A stretch of DNA of 50,398 nt. Source: Paenibacillus dendritiformis (GTDB lineage Bacteria > Bacillota > Bacilli > Paenibacillales > Paenibacillaceae). Under the pieces are notes generated by a model that searched no databases, was not told the DNA's origin, and was given only the letters and a program-made list of their open reading frames with translations. The stretch's first letter is position 1, and each line of letters opens with the position of its first letter. Position numbers and translations under genes: made by a program. The DNA lies in the NCBI RefSeq assembly GCF_015845845.1, contig NZ_LDIG01000198.1:1-50398 (forward strand), given 5' to 3'. Of this stretch, positions 1 to 7,482 are shown piece by piece.

Positions 1-166
1 CTTTGTATGAGTCTCGTTGCTGGAGCTGTGCCTCTACAAACAAGAGTGTCGAAGCGCCGACAAACAACTTTTGGGCTCGGTAATCCAATGACTCATCTCT
101 AGTGGAATTCACATGTAACCACTTTAGGCATTGACAAATGACGTTTTGATTCGGTACGTTATCCAT
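1..166 (-). CDS. Transposase N-terminal fragment, IS4-like, runs off left edge
   Basis: An open frame starts at an ATG on the minus strand at 166 and continues past position 1, giving 55 residues. The start MDNVPNQNVICQCLKWL and the later block KLFVGASTLLFVEAQLQQRD resemble the N-terminal DNA-binding part of IS4-family transposases of Paenibacillus and Bacillus; this is recognition from memory, not a search. The ATG has a strong ribosome binding site (AAAGGAGAT) a few bases upstream. The catalytic DDE region lies outside the window, so activity cannot be judged. The element's outer end should lie somewhere right of 229, but I could not define its terminal inverted repeat or target duplication. 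Confidence 0.5.
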   Translation of the reverse strand, partial: MDNVPNQNVICQCLKWLHVNSTRDESLDYRAQKLFVGASTLLFVEAQLQQRDSYK

Positions 167-169
167 AGG

Positions 170-229
170 AATCTCCTTTGTTGAGGCGTTTTATGGATAA
201 CGCTGAGGGTAACTCAACAATAGGAGATT
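170..229 (-). promoter_or_regulatory. Stem-loop masking the transposase ribosome binding site
   Basis: AATCTCCTTTGTTGAG (170-185) pairs with CTCAACAATAGGAGATT (213-229), a 16-bp stem with one bulged base (221). A second 5-bp stem, GCGTT/AACGC (186-190/199-203), lies inside. The left arm contains the complement of the transposase Shine-Dalgarno sequence, so an mRNA entering from outside the element would fold with its ribosome binding site hidden. Similar protection against read-through is known for IS10, IS50 and IS231; here it is inferred from the pairing. Confidence 0.6.
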
Positions 230-299
230 TCTTTATTTTTGTCCACGAATATAGTTCAATAAGTTACAAATATAGAGAATTATAGGGTGAAAATTTTCG

Positions 300-395
300 T
301 AAAAAGATTGATGCAACGCTAGTGAAAAATGATGCCTTTTTGCAGGAATCTCTTTTTCAAAATAGAGCTTCACCGGGAAAGCTGCATTTTTACAG
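300..395 (-). repeat. Dispersed TGCA-rich intergenic repeat, copy 1 (partial)
   Basis: Read on the minus strand this stretch carries AAAATGCAGCTTTCC followed about 35 bases later by ATTCCTGCAAAA. The same two blocks, in the same order and similar spacing, occur near 24480-24600 (minus strand) and 48249-48300 (plus strand). It lies between the IS fragment and the gene at 656 and passes directly into the 20-bp tandem repeats. No convincing gene is seen here. Confidence 0.5.
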
Positions 396-495
396 TATTG
401 GGCTGGCAACTGGAGTATTGGAGCTTGGCAATTGCAGTATTGGGCCGGCAACTGGAGTATTGTCCCGGCGACTGCAGTATGCCCGGGAATTGCAG
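396..495. repeat. Five tandem copies of an approximately 20-bp unit
   Basis: Units begin at 396, 416, 438, 458 and 478 and are 20, 22, 20, 20 and 18 bases long. The first reads TATTGGGCTGGCAACTGGAG; the others differ by substitutions and small indels but keep the leading TAT and the final GNAG, mostly with GGCAACTG or GGCGACTG between. Small open frames cross the array on both strands but have no ribosome binding site or family resemblance, so I treat it as non-coding. Confidence 0.75.
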
Positions 496-655
496 GATGC
501 GCGGCGCAAGATGCTATCGGCTGCAGGGATAAATTTGACGAATTTGTGAATTTCATATTTCCGAAGGCAGCAATTTCCTTTATAGTAATGGTAAATATAA
601 GCATCACCTCTGCATCAACTTGAGTCTAACAGACAGGTAACAGGAGGGGACTACA

Positions 656-1045
656 TTGCGTGAATCATATGCGAACTGCGAAAGCGGCGCTACAGCGTGC
701 TTACGGATGTTCTTCCCGTACATTAAGGAAGCGGTCGATCAGTGGGATCCCATCGGACTGCTGGCACTGGGCGCGCCATCTGACGAGTACGACAGCCTGT
801 CCCTGCATATTACGCTGCTGTACGCAAAGCGTCCGGAGCCGGATGGCATGGCGGCGCAACTGGAGCGATACATGGAGGAGCAATTCGGCCTCGGTCCGGC
901 AGCGATGCCGCCGGAGCGCGGGGAAGTCTGGACGCGAAGCATTCGGACATTTTGTCAGCGCTTACTTGAGGATGAATGGCTGTACGAGCGGTATGAGCAT
1001 TGGCGGCTTCACCGGGGGCGGTGTCATACGACCGAGGTATGCTGA
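656..1045 (+). CDS. Small conserved-looking protein of unknown function (possibly DUF1871-like)
   Basis: A 129-residue protein starting at TTG 656, chosen because a clear AGGAGGGG ribosome binding site sits 6 bases upstream at 642-649. Residues 20-50 contain YIKEAVDQWDPIGLLALGAP followed by an acidic patch. The WDP motif near the N-terminus is reminiscent of the DUF1871/YugE family, but I am not certain. There are no membrane segments or signal peptide. It is followed by a 114-bp gap and a convergent aldehyde dehydrogenase gene; that gap has C-rich and G-rich arms near 1081-1138 that could form a shared terminator, not a convincing one. Confidence 0.6.
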   Translation: MRESYANCESGATACLRMFFPYIKEAVDQWDPIGLLALGAPSDEYDSLSLHITLLYAKRPEPDGMAAQLERYMEEQFGLGPAAMPPERGEVWTRSIRTFCQRLLEDEWLYERYEHWRLHRGRCHTTEVC

Positions 1046-1159
1046 CGGCTGCGGGCCAGCCTGTCCGGAGATGAAGGTCAGCCCTCTGCCCTCCCGGCCG
1101 AGTCCGCCGTATCGGCATCGGGTAGGGCAAGGGGGGCAAGCGCTGCCGCGGCTGTCCGA

Positions 1160-2527
1160 TCAGCGGAACAGCCGCTTGATGATATCCAGCCTCCGGGCGG
1201 CACTCGGATAGCGGAAGGAGAAGTCAAAAGCGGTCGTCTGATAAAGGACGCTCTTCCGATGGCTGAACGTGTTGAAGCTGTGAACGCCGTGATAGCTGCC
1301 GATTCCGCTGTCGCCGACCCCGCCGAACGGGAGATACGGCGTAGCCAGGTGCATGAGCGTATCATTGATGCACCCGCCGCCGAAAGACAACTGCTGCACG
1401 ACGTGCTGTTGCAAGGCTCGATCGGCCGTGAACAGATAGAGCGCGAGCGGCTTCGGCCGATCGAGGATCGCTTGCTCGGCTTCCTCGTACGCCTCGTAGG
1501 TGAGAACGGGCAGGATCGGCCCGAATATTTCCTCCTGCATGACCGGCGACGACCAGTCCGCCTCCGTCATGACGGTCGGGGCCATGCGCAGCCGCTTCCG
1601 GTCGGATTCGCCGCCGAAGGCGATGCGGCCGTTGTCCAGGAAGCCGTGCAGCCGCTCCCAGTGCCGTTCGCTGACGATGGAGGCATACTCTTCGCTGTCG
1701 AGCGGCCGCGGCCCGAAGAATTGGCGAACCGCCTCTTCCAGCTCGCTGATGAGCTCATCGCGGCGGGATTGATGGACATAGACGTAATCCGGCGCGACGC
1801 AGGTCTGCCCGGCATTCGTCCATTTGCCGAAGGCTATCCGTCTGGCCGCGAGCTTCATATCGGCGTCATGATGGACGATGCAGGGACTCTTCCCGCCAAG
1901 CTCGAGCGTGACCGGGATCAGACGGGAGGCCGCCGCCTCCATGACAAGCTTGCCCACCGGGACGCTCCCGGTGAAGAAAATATAATCGAACGGCCATGTC
2001 AACAGCTCCCGGGCCGTCTCGGCGTCCCCTTGGACGACGGCGACATGTCCCGGATCGAACGTGTCCCGGACGAGCCGTTCCAGCACCGCGCCGGTGTGCG
2101 GCGTCAGCTCCGACGGCTTCAGCACCGCCGTATTGCCGGCGGCCACAGCGCCGATAAGCGGGGCGAGAGCCAACTGGAACGGATAATTCCAGGGCGCGAT
2201 GATGAGCGCGCTGCCGTACGGCTCAGGGACGATCATGCCCCGGCTTCCCAGATGGGTAAGCGCCGTCTTGGCGCGGCGCGGCTTCGCCCAGCGGCCGACA
2301 CGCCGCGCAGCCAGCCGCGCTTCCTCCAGAACGATGCCGATTTCGGTCATATACGCTTCGGACGCGCTCTTTCCCAAATCCTGCCGAAGCGCGGCGGTGA
2401 TGTCCTGTTCCATCCCGCGCACGCGGTCGGCGAGGCGGATAAGGGCGGCGCGCCGTTCTTTCACGTCACGGGTGCGCCCTTCGCGGTAATACGTTTTTTG
2501 CGTTTCCAGCAGAGCCGGATTTGTCAT
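1160..2527 (-). CDS. Aldehyde dehydrogenase (class 3 / YwdH-AldX type)
   Basis: Predicted NAD(P)-dependent oxidation of an aldehyde to the acid, 455 residues, the usual length of membrane-associated or class 3-like ALDHs. Visible motifs: the cofactor-site block APWNYPFQLALAPLIGA (111-127), FFTGSVPVGK (184-193), the general-base Glu in LELGGKSP (about Glu209) and the nucleophile in GQTCVAPDYV (about Cys243). An ATG at 2563 is in frame, but the ATG at 2527 follows a strong GAGGAGGCG and matches the family N-terminus, so it is preferred. It stands alone on the minus strand. Substrate is not deducible; fatty aldehyde or aromatic aldehyde detoxification is a guess from the family. Confidence 0.9.
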   Translation of the reverse strand: MTNPALLETQKTYYREGRTRDVKERRAALIRLADRVRGMEQDITAALRQDLGKSASEAYMTEIGIVLEEARLAARRVGRWAKPRRAKTALTHLGSRGMIVPEPYGSALIIAPWNYPFQLALAPLIGAVAAGNTAVLKPSELTPHTGAVLERLVRDTFDPGHVAVVQGDAETARELLTWPFDYIFFTGSVPVGKLVMEAAASRLIPVTLELGGKSPCIVHHDADMKLAARRIAFGKWTNAGQTCVAPDYVYVHQSRRDELISELEEAVRQFFGPRPLDSEEYASIVSERHWERLHGFLDNGRIAFGGESDRKRLRMAPTVMTEADWSSPVMQEEIFGPILPVLTYEAYEEAEQAILDRPKPLALYLFTADRALQQHVVQQLSFGGGCINDTLMHLATPYLPFGGVGDSGIGSYHGVHSFNTFSHRKSVLYQTTAFDFSFRYPSAARRLDIIKRLFR

Positions 2528-2882
2528 CGATGACGCCTCCTCTTCCCAATCGCAATGCTTCATGACCTCATTACAACATATTTTATTGCGGTTTGCATTG
2601 AACTTCTGACTGATTCATAATAAAAGTACATAAATGAATGAGATTTCGTGTTGTTTTTCTCATTGCGGCTGCAGCGCGACGATGGAACGCTTGCCTCCTC
2701 CCGGCTCGTTATATATACAAGCCGCGGCGTCGGGACGTCGCTGCTGCCGATTCGCTTGTTCTCTCCTCCGGAATGGGGGCTGCTTACTTTGACGCGAGAA
2801 AGGGTATCATAACTCGGATCGCCCGCGCATAACACAGAACAAGACACCGACATTCATAGTCTAGAGAGGAGACAATAACATT
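2528..2882. other. Divergent intergenic region, no gene seen
   Basis: This 355-bp stretch separates the leftward aldehyde dehydrogenase from the rightward phosphoesterase and should hold both promoters. Short open frames on both strands lack ribosome binding sites. TTGACG at about 2791 is a possible minus 35 box for the plus strand, but no minus 10 box at standard spacing is convincing. The part next to the dehydrogenase (2570-2640) is AT-rich. Confidence 0.4.
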
Positions 2883-3635
2883 ATGCAATCCATCGCCATC
2901 ATTTCAGATATACATGGGAATTTGCAGGCATTGGAAGCGGTGCTGCAGGATGTGGAGCGCCAGGGCGCCGACCGGATCTACTGTCTGGGCGATGTCGTCG
3001 GGAAGGGTCCGAATCCGGCGGAGGTTGTCGATCTCATATGGGACCATTGCGATGTCATCGTGCGCGGCAATTGGGATGAACTGGTCCTGAAGATGGACGA
3101 GGACATTCAATTCCGCTGGCATGCCGAACGGCTGGGGGAGAAGCGCCGGAGCATGCTGGCCGCGCTGCCGTTCTCTCACGACTTCATCATGAGCGGGCGG
3201 CATATCCGTCTCGTCCACGCATCTCCGCAGAGCGTCTATCATCGGGTACAGCCGTGGGATGCGGAGGAGAGAAGACTCGGCATGTTCGAGTTCACCTCCT
3301 CCCTTAACGAGCCCCTTCATCCGTGCCAATCACCGGATGTGGTCATATACGGGGATATTCATAATGCTTATTTGCAGCATCTTCATGGCCGCACGCTGGT
3401 CAACTGCGGCAGCGTAGGCAATCCGCTCGACATAACCCAGGCGTCCTATATTATGCTGCAAGGCAGCTTGGGCCAAGTGACGACAAGCGAATTTTCGATT
3501 CATTTTCACCGGGTGCCCTATGATATCGAACGGGCCGTCCGGGCCGCACAGGAGGCGGATATTCCAGGCCTCCAGCCGTACGTGCGGGAGCTGCGCACCG
3601 GCGTGTACCGGGGGCTTCAGAGCGGAGAAGTCTAG
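2883..3635 (+). CDS. Metallophosphoesterase (calcineurin-like, YfcE/ApaH-type fold)
   Basis: A 250-residue cytosolic phosphoesterase. The dimetal signature is visible in order: SDIHGN (about 8-13), [11 protein letters not shown] (about 36-46), GNWDE in place of the usual GNHD/E (about 63-67), a histidine in VHASPQ, and YGDIHNAY, a variant of the GHTH motif, followed by [17 protein letters not shown] lies a little upstream of the ATG. The substrate is unknown; members hydrolyse phosphodiesters, dinucleotide polyphosphates or protein phosphates. The GHTH-to-GDIHN change is common in this subfamily and need not mean loss of activity. A weak hairpin (GGACAG/CTGTCC) near 3690 could end the transcript. 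Confidence 0.85.
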   Translation: MQSIAIISDIHGNLQALEAVLQDVERQGADRIYCLGDVVGKGPNPAEVVDLIWDHCDVIVRGNWDELVLKMDEDIQFRWHAERLGEKRRSMLAALPFSHDFIMSGRHIRLVHASPQSVYHRVQPWDAEERRLGMFEFTSSLNEPLHPCQSPDVVIYGDIHNAYLQHLHGRTLVNCGSVGNPLDITQASYIMLQGSLGQVTTSEFSIHFHRVPYDIERAVRAAQEADIPGLQPYVRELRTGVYRGLQSGEV

Positions 3636-3783
3636 ACCGCGGAACCGGCGGCAGCACCAGCCATACGAGAGCCTGAATCGGACGATGAGGACAGCCCGGA
3701 ACGGCCTGTCCTGTTTGCCGTGCCCCGGCCGAGGATATGGACGCATTTTCCAGAGCATGTTATGCTGTATAGCGGTGATAACT

Positions 3784-4609
3784 ATGTTCCGAATCGGAGA
3801 ATTTTCAAAATTAACACAAGTGTCCATCCGAATGCTGCGATATTACGATGAAGTCGGCCTGTTGAAGCCGGCCCGGGTTGACAAGCTTACAGGCTATCGG
3901 CTATTCCATCGAACAAATCCCGGTGGTGCAGCAAATTATCCTGTTGCGGGATATGGAGTTCAGTGTGGGTGAAATCGCGTTCGCCCTCGCCAACTGGGAC
4001 GATACCCTTATTCTCGGGCTGTTAGAAAATAAAAAGAAACAGATTCAAGCCGCAATCCGGCTGGAATTGGAGCGCATCGCCCACATCGACGCCGCGATGA
4101 AGGATATCCGTGAAGAAAACCTGGCGGTTCATTATAATGTAACGCTAAAGAGAGTGCCGAGCTTCAAAATCTTGTCCCTGCGAAGAGTCATTCTCAACCA
4201 TTATCGGGAGGGCGAGTTGTGGAAGGAGCTATTTGCGTTTATTGAGGAAGAACGGATCGACATACCCAAAGGAACAGGCAATATCGCCATTTTTCATGAC
4301 CCGGATCATAAGAATGCCGATGTCGATGTGGAAGTAGGCTTGATCGTCAATCAACTGGGCGAAGGGAAAGACGGATTTCAATACAGGGAGACCGAAGCGA
4401 TCGATATGATGGCTTGCGTCATGGTATATGGCCCGTTCGGCAACATCGGGCGAGCGTATCATTCCTTCGCGCATTGGCTGGAACAGCGCCAGCAGTACGA
4501 AATGGCGGGATTGACCCGGCAAATCTGCCACAAAGTCCCGTTCAACGAACCGAATCCCGCAAATTACCTCACCGAAGTTCAAACGCCTGTCATGCGCAAA
4601 ACGAAATAA
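3784..4609 (+). pseudogene. MerR-family regulator with GyrI-like effector domain, frameshifted
   Basis: The first 39 codons from ATG 3784 encode a typical MerR helix-turn-helix ([20 protein letters not shown] then [18 protein letters not shown]). After CGG at 3898-3900 the frame is lost; the next frame resumes with [20 protein letters not shown] and runs through a coiled-coil linker (KKKQIQAAIRLELERIAHID) into a GyrI-like small-molecule-binding domain ending at 4609. Loss of two bases (AT or TA) at about 3901-3903 restores the expected spacing between GYR and YS, so I read this as a 2-bp deletion. Either a recent pseudogene or a sequencing error. The gene sits just upstream of a MerR-type operator and trmO. 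Confidence 0.85.
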
Positions 4610-4640
4610 TTTTTCTTCTCCCGCAGGCGATATTTCAGGG

Positions 4641-4671
4641 TTGACTCTCACACGATGTGAGGGCATAACGT
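4641..4671 (+). promoter_or_regulatory. MerR-type promoter/operator with 19-bp spacer
   Basis: TTGACT (4641-4646) is followed by the perfect inverted repeat CTCACACGATGTGAG (4647-4661) and then TAACGT (4666-4671). The distance between the two boxes is 19 bp, the over-long spacer typical of MerR-activated promoters such as bmr, where the regulator twists the DNA to align the boxes. It lies 33 bp before trmO and directly after the MerR gene. TAACGT is a weak minus 10 box; TAAAAT at 4671-4676 is a better match but at 24-bp spacing. Confidence 0.65.
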
Positions 4672-4703
4672 AAAATGGCATCATAAAACGAGGAGGACAT
4701 GCT

Positions 4704-5189
4704 ATGAAGCCATTGACGTTGAATCCGGTTGGAAAAATCCGTATCGGCCGTGAGGGAATGTTTATCGAAACAGAACCGAATTATATCCCGGCGTTAAAGG
4801 AACTGGATGGATTCAGCCATCTTCAAGTGCTGTGGTGGTTCGACGGCTGCGACAACGCAAGCGCCAGAAATACGCTGGACACGGAAAAGCCCTATAAAAA
4901 AGGGCCTGACACGCTTGGAATCTTTGCGACCCGCTCCCCGTACAGACCGAATCCAATCGGCCTGTCGACCGCTCGAATCCTGGCGATTGACGAGGAGAAC
5001 GGGATCATTCAGCTTGCGTATCTTGACGCGCATGAAGGCAGCCCGCTCCTTGATCTGAAGCCTTATACTCCAAGCCTCGACAGGGTGGAAAACCCGCATG
5101 TGCCGGCTTGGTGCGCTCACTGGCCGCAAAGCCTGGAGGAATCGGTCTCGTTCGATTGGGCCCATGAATTTCGCTGGAGCGAAGAGTGA
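4704..5189 (+). CDS. trmO: TrmO/TsaA-family tRNA-adenosine methyltransferase
   Basis: A 161-residue protein of the YaeB/TsaA (VirR) family; the best-known member methylates N6-threonylcarbamoyl-adenosine 37 of tRNA using S-adenosylmethionine. Key blocks are IGKIRIG-type N-terminal strand (VGKIRIGREG), FSHLQVLWWF, the signature FATRSPYRPNPIGLSTARI (about 74-92), and GSPLLDLKPYTPSLD (about 112-126). Length fits the short archaeal/Firmicute form without the C-terminal domain of the E. coli enzyme. GAGGAGG lies 6 bases before ATG. The MerR-type promoter in front is unusual for a tRNA modification gene, so a specialised role is possible; some family members accompany drug-response regulators. Confidence 0.8.
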   Translation: MKPLTLNPVGKIRIGREGMFIETEPNYIPALKELDGFSHLQVLWWFDGCDNASARNTLDTEKPYKKGPDTLGIFATRSPYRPNPIGLSTARILAIDEENGIIQLAYLDAHEGSPLLDLKPYTPSLDRVENPHVPAWCAHWPQSLEESVSFDWAHEFRWSEE

Positions 5190-5290
5190 GAGGGCTTGAT
5201 ATCGTGCCGCCGATGAGCGCGAAAAGCGGTTCGATCATCAAATTTTCATCATTTGTTACACAACGGTAATATTTCTGTTAACGGAGGTTA

Positions 5291-5329
5291 ATGTTGAGAG
5301 GGTATATTGATAACAAGACCCCCTTTTGA
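5291..5329 (+). CDS. Possible 12-residue peptide MLRGYIDNKTPF before a terminator
   Basis: ATG 5291 follows ACGGAGGTTA, a good ribosome binding site, and the frame stops at TGA 5327-5329. A strong intrinsic terminator begins 21 bp later. The combination of ribosome binding site, very short frame and terminator looks like a small independent transcript or a leader peptide, but the frame is too short to be tested by composition and no similar peptide is recognised. Confidence 0.22.
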   Translation: MLRGYIDNKTPF

Positions 5330-5350
5330 TGAATATATATCCCTTGAGTC

Positions 5351-5380
5351 GGACCTGAATGTTCAGGTCCTCTTTTTTTT
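5351..5380 (+). terminator. Strong intrinsic terminator, plus strand
   Basis: GGACCTGAA (5351-5359) pairs perfectly with TTCAGGTCC (5362-5370) around a 2-base loop, followed by TCTTTTTTTT. It ends any transcript from trmO or from the possible short peptide. Confidence 0.9.
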
Positions 5381-5413
5381 GCCTATTGGCTGCTAGATTC
5401 GGCACGAAGGAGC

Positions 5414-5437
5414 AAAAAGCCGCTCTACGCGAGCGGC
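5414..5437 (-). terminator. Intrinsic terminator of the histidinol phosphatase gene
   Basis: On the minus strand GCCGCTC (5437-5431) pairs with GAGCGGC (5425-5419) and is followed by TTTTTG. The TAG stop codon of the gene (5427-5425) falls at the base of the loop, so the last codons form one arm of the terminator. Confidence 0.8.
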
Positions 5438-6237
5438 ACTTCATGTCTCTTTTTCTGCTTGTAGTAGACCCAGGACGTGAAGCCGAGCTCGCGGAGCCGC
5501 TTGCGAACCTGCTCCCATTCGTCGCCGACGCGGGATGGCACGTGGGCATCGGAGCCGAACGTGACATCGACGCCGTAGTATAGGGCCCGTTCCAGAATAT
5601 CGTCGGACGGATACCAGCCGCCGCTCAGCTTCGTCTTGCCGGACGTATTGATCTCGATCGCCACGCCGCAATCGGCGATGACGGACAGCGTCTCATCGAT
5701 CGCCTCGGCGGCAACGATATCCGAGAATTCCGGATAATTGCCTTTCATCGCATCGATGTGTCCGAGAATCTGGAACATGCCGGTGCGGGCCGAATCGCGG
5801 ATGAGTTCATAATACGTAATCTTCTGGGCGACGCGCTCTTCCTCGGACAGCTTCTTCCACCGGTTTTTGTTGAAAATGCTGATCCCGTTCGTATAATGAA
5901 CGGATCCGATAATATAATCGAACGGATACCGGTCGAGCATCCGCCGGTAGGTCTCGGCATGCGGAGGGAAATAGTCGGACTCGATGCCGAGCAGCACGTC
6001 GATCCGTCCTTCATATTCCCGCTTCAGCTCCAGCACTTCGTTCACGTAATTCTCGAAGTCGCTCTTGGCCATCGCGATATTGGGAAAGGCCTGATCTTCT
6101 TCTCTGCCGAAGTACGGGGTATGATCGGAAATGCCGATCACATCCAGCCCGTTCGCGATCCCCGCTTCGATATAATCGCGGATGTTTCCGTCCGCATGCC
6201 CGCAGCGGAAATGATGGGTATGCAAGTCGAATTTCAT
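5425..6237 (-). CDS. hisJ: Histidinol-phosphatase, PHP family (HisJ type)
   Basis: Predicted to dephosphorylate L-histidinol phosphate in histidine synthesis, 270 residues, the normal length of the Bacillus-type PHP enzyme. Metal ligands are visible in DLHTHHFRCGHADG (4-17), the ISDHTPY block (about 36-42), a Glu in LGIESDYF, the SVHYTNG block, a LGHIDAMK block and SDAHVP near the C-terminus. GAGGAAGAG sits just ahead of the ATG. PHP proteins of this type also include generic phosphoesterases, and no other his gene is in the window, so the specific substrate is inferred. It shares direction with the upstream LysR gene, 12 bp away, and probably its transcript. Confidence 0.8.
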   Translation of the reverse strand: MKFDLHTHHFRCGHADGNIRDYIEAGIANGLDVIGISDHTPYFGREEDQAFPNIAMAKSDFENYVNEVLELKREYEGRIDVLLGIESDYFPPHAETYRRMLDRYPFDYIIGSVHYTNGISIFNKNRWKKLSEEERVAQKITYYELIRDSARTGMFQILGHIDAMKGNYPEFSDIVAAEAIDETLSVIADCGVAIEINTSGKTKLSGGWYPSDDILERALYYGVDVTFGSDAHVPSRVGDEWEQVRKRLRELGFTSWVYYKQKKRHEVPLA

Positions 6238-6249
6238 CTTCTCTTCCTC

Positions 6250-7152
6250 CTATTCTGCCCCGATGAATTGCGTTTCCGGCATGCCTTTCAGGTCATTCAG
6301 GAACTGCTGCATCGCGGAATTCAAGTATCGGCCCGTACGGTACATGACGCCGACCGGGTGGGCGATCTCCAGCTCATGGATATGTACAATCTGAAGCGTT
6401 CCCCGCTTCAGCTCATTGCTCACGGACAGCTTCGAAATGATGGCCGCGCCGAGATTGAGCTCCACCATCCGCTTCACTTCCTCGCTGCTGTTCAATTCCA
6501 TGACAATATGAGGCTGAATGCCGTGACGGCGGAATGTCTCATCCGCGAACCGGCGGCCGAGCGTGTCGGTGGACAGCATAATGAGAGGGATATCCCGCAG
6601 CAGATCCATCGTGCCGTGCTTATGCCTCGCAAGCGGATGGTTCGGATTGACCACAAGTTCGAACGTGTCGTAGTAGAGAACGGATGAGACAAGATTCGGA
6701 TTCTGCTCATTCAAATACCCGATTCCGATATCCACGGTGCCGTTTTCGATTTGGCTCATGATTTGGGTGGAGGACATGGACAAGATGGTGGTCTTGATGA
6801 GCGGGAACTGATCCTGGAAATAGGAAAGCACCCGCGGGAGAATTTGAATGGCAATCGATGTCGTCGTTCCGAGCACGATATGTCCCTGCGGAATCTGCTG
6901 CAAGTCGGTCAGCTTCTGCTTCAAATCATCGACGATTTGGAGTATGCGTTCGGCATGTTCAAGAAACAATCGGCCGCTGTCCGTCAGCGTAACCGGCTGA
7001 TTGCGATCAATGAGAATGGTTTTGAACTCATCTTCCAAGCTTTTGATTTGCGCGGATACGGCGGGCTGAGTCAGGTTCAGCAATTCGCCGGCTTTGCGGA
7101 AACTCATTGTCTTGGAAATCGTGATGAGCGTTTCCAATTGGCTCAAATTCAT
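6250..7152 (-). CDS. LysR-family transcriptional regulator (CysL/YwfK-like)
   Basis: A 300-residue regulator with an N-terminal winged helix-turn-helix (NLSQLETLITISKTMSFRKA then LNLTQPAVSAQIKSLE, residues 2-40) and a C-terminal periplasmic-binding-fold effector domain (about 90-290). The longer in-frame start at 7218 is rejected: the ATG at 7152 follows AAGGAGAG and begins with the family-typical MNLSQLET. It runs leftward into hisJ with only 12 bp between, so the two may be cotranscribed, which is unusual since LysR genes are often divergent from their target. Effector unknown. Confidence 0.88.
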   Translation of the reverse strand: MNLSQLETLITISKTMSFRKAGELLNLTQPAVSAQIKSLEDEFKTILIDRNQPVTLTDSGRLFLEHAERILQIVDDLKQKLTDLQQIPQGHIVLGTTTSIAIQILPRVLSYFQDQFPLIKTTILSMSSTQIMSQIENGTVDIGIGYLNEQNPNLVSSVLYYDTFELVVNPNHPLARHKHGTMDLLRDIPLIMLSTDTLGRRFADETFRRHGIQPHIVMELNSSEEVKRMVELNLGAAIISKLSVSNELKRGTLQIVHIHELEIAHPVGVMYRTGRYLNSAMQQFLNDLKGMPETQFIGAE

Positions 7153-7482
7153 TGAAGCTCTCCTTTCCCGTGCAATGAGATGAATCATAATTGCCGTAAT
7201 TATAAAAATATTTATCAATAATAACAGAGCAATAAATTTGTTTTGTCATTATATATTTTAGATTATAGAGGAAGCGGCGGGCCGGAGCAATATTTGCTCC
7301 TGTTTCCATGCTGGCGCAAGAAGGTATGTCCGAATTTTTCCCCATAACGCGCAATATGATTCTGCCGGAAAATTTTGGCCGGATGGCGCTCCGAGCCTAG
7401 CGCCATCCCTGTTGAACAGGCTGTGACGGCAGGAGCCAAAAAAAGCCCGTTCCAGTTCATGGAACGGGCTGCTGCGCTAGGC
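7153..7482. other. Intergenic region with a 10-bp perfect hairpin
   Basis: This 330-bp stretch holds the LysR promoter side (AT-rich, 7190-7260) and two hairpins at its right end. GGATGGCGCT (7381-7390) pairs perfectly with AGCGCCATCC (7399-7408). No gene with a ribosome binding site was found. Confidence 0.6.
7436..7470 (-). terminator. Intrinsic terminator of the DUF4127 gene
   Basis: On the minus strand AGCCCGTTCCA pairs with TGGAACGGGCT (7470-7460 with 7454-7444) and is followed by a run of T's (complement of the A-run at 7438-7444). It lies 13 bp past the stop codon of the DUF4127 pseudogene. Confidence 0.9.

Noticed and set aside
233-623. Small open frames on both strands across the 396-495 repeats
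   Set aside because: They translate repeated DNA (QLPAQYCNCQ-like runs) and have no start signals.
1259-2533. A 424-codon plus-strand frame opposite the aldehyde dehydrogenase
   Set aside because: Antisense shadow of a certain gene, with Arg/Asp/Gly-rich composition and no motif.
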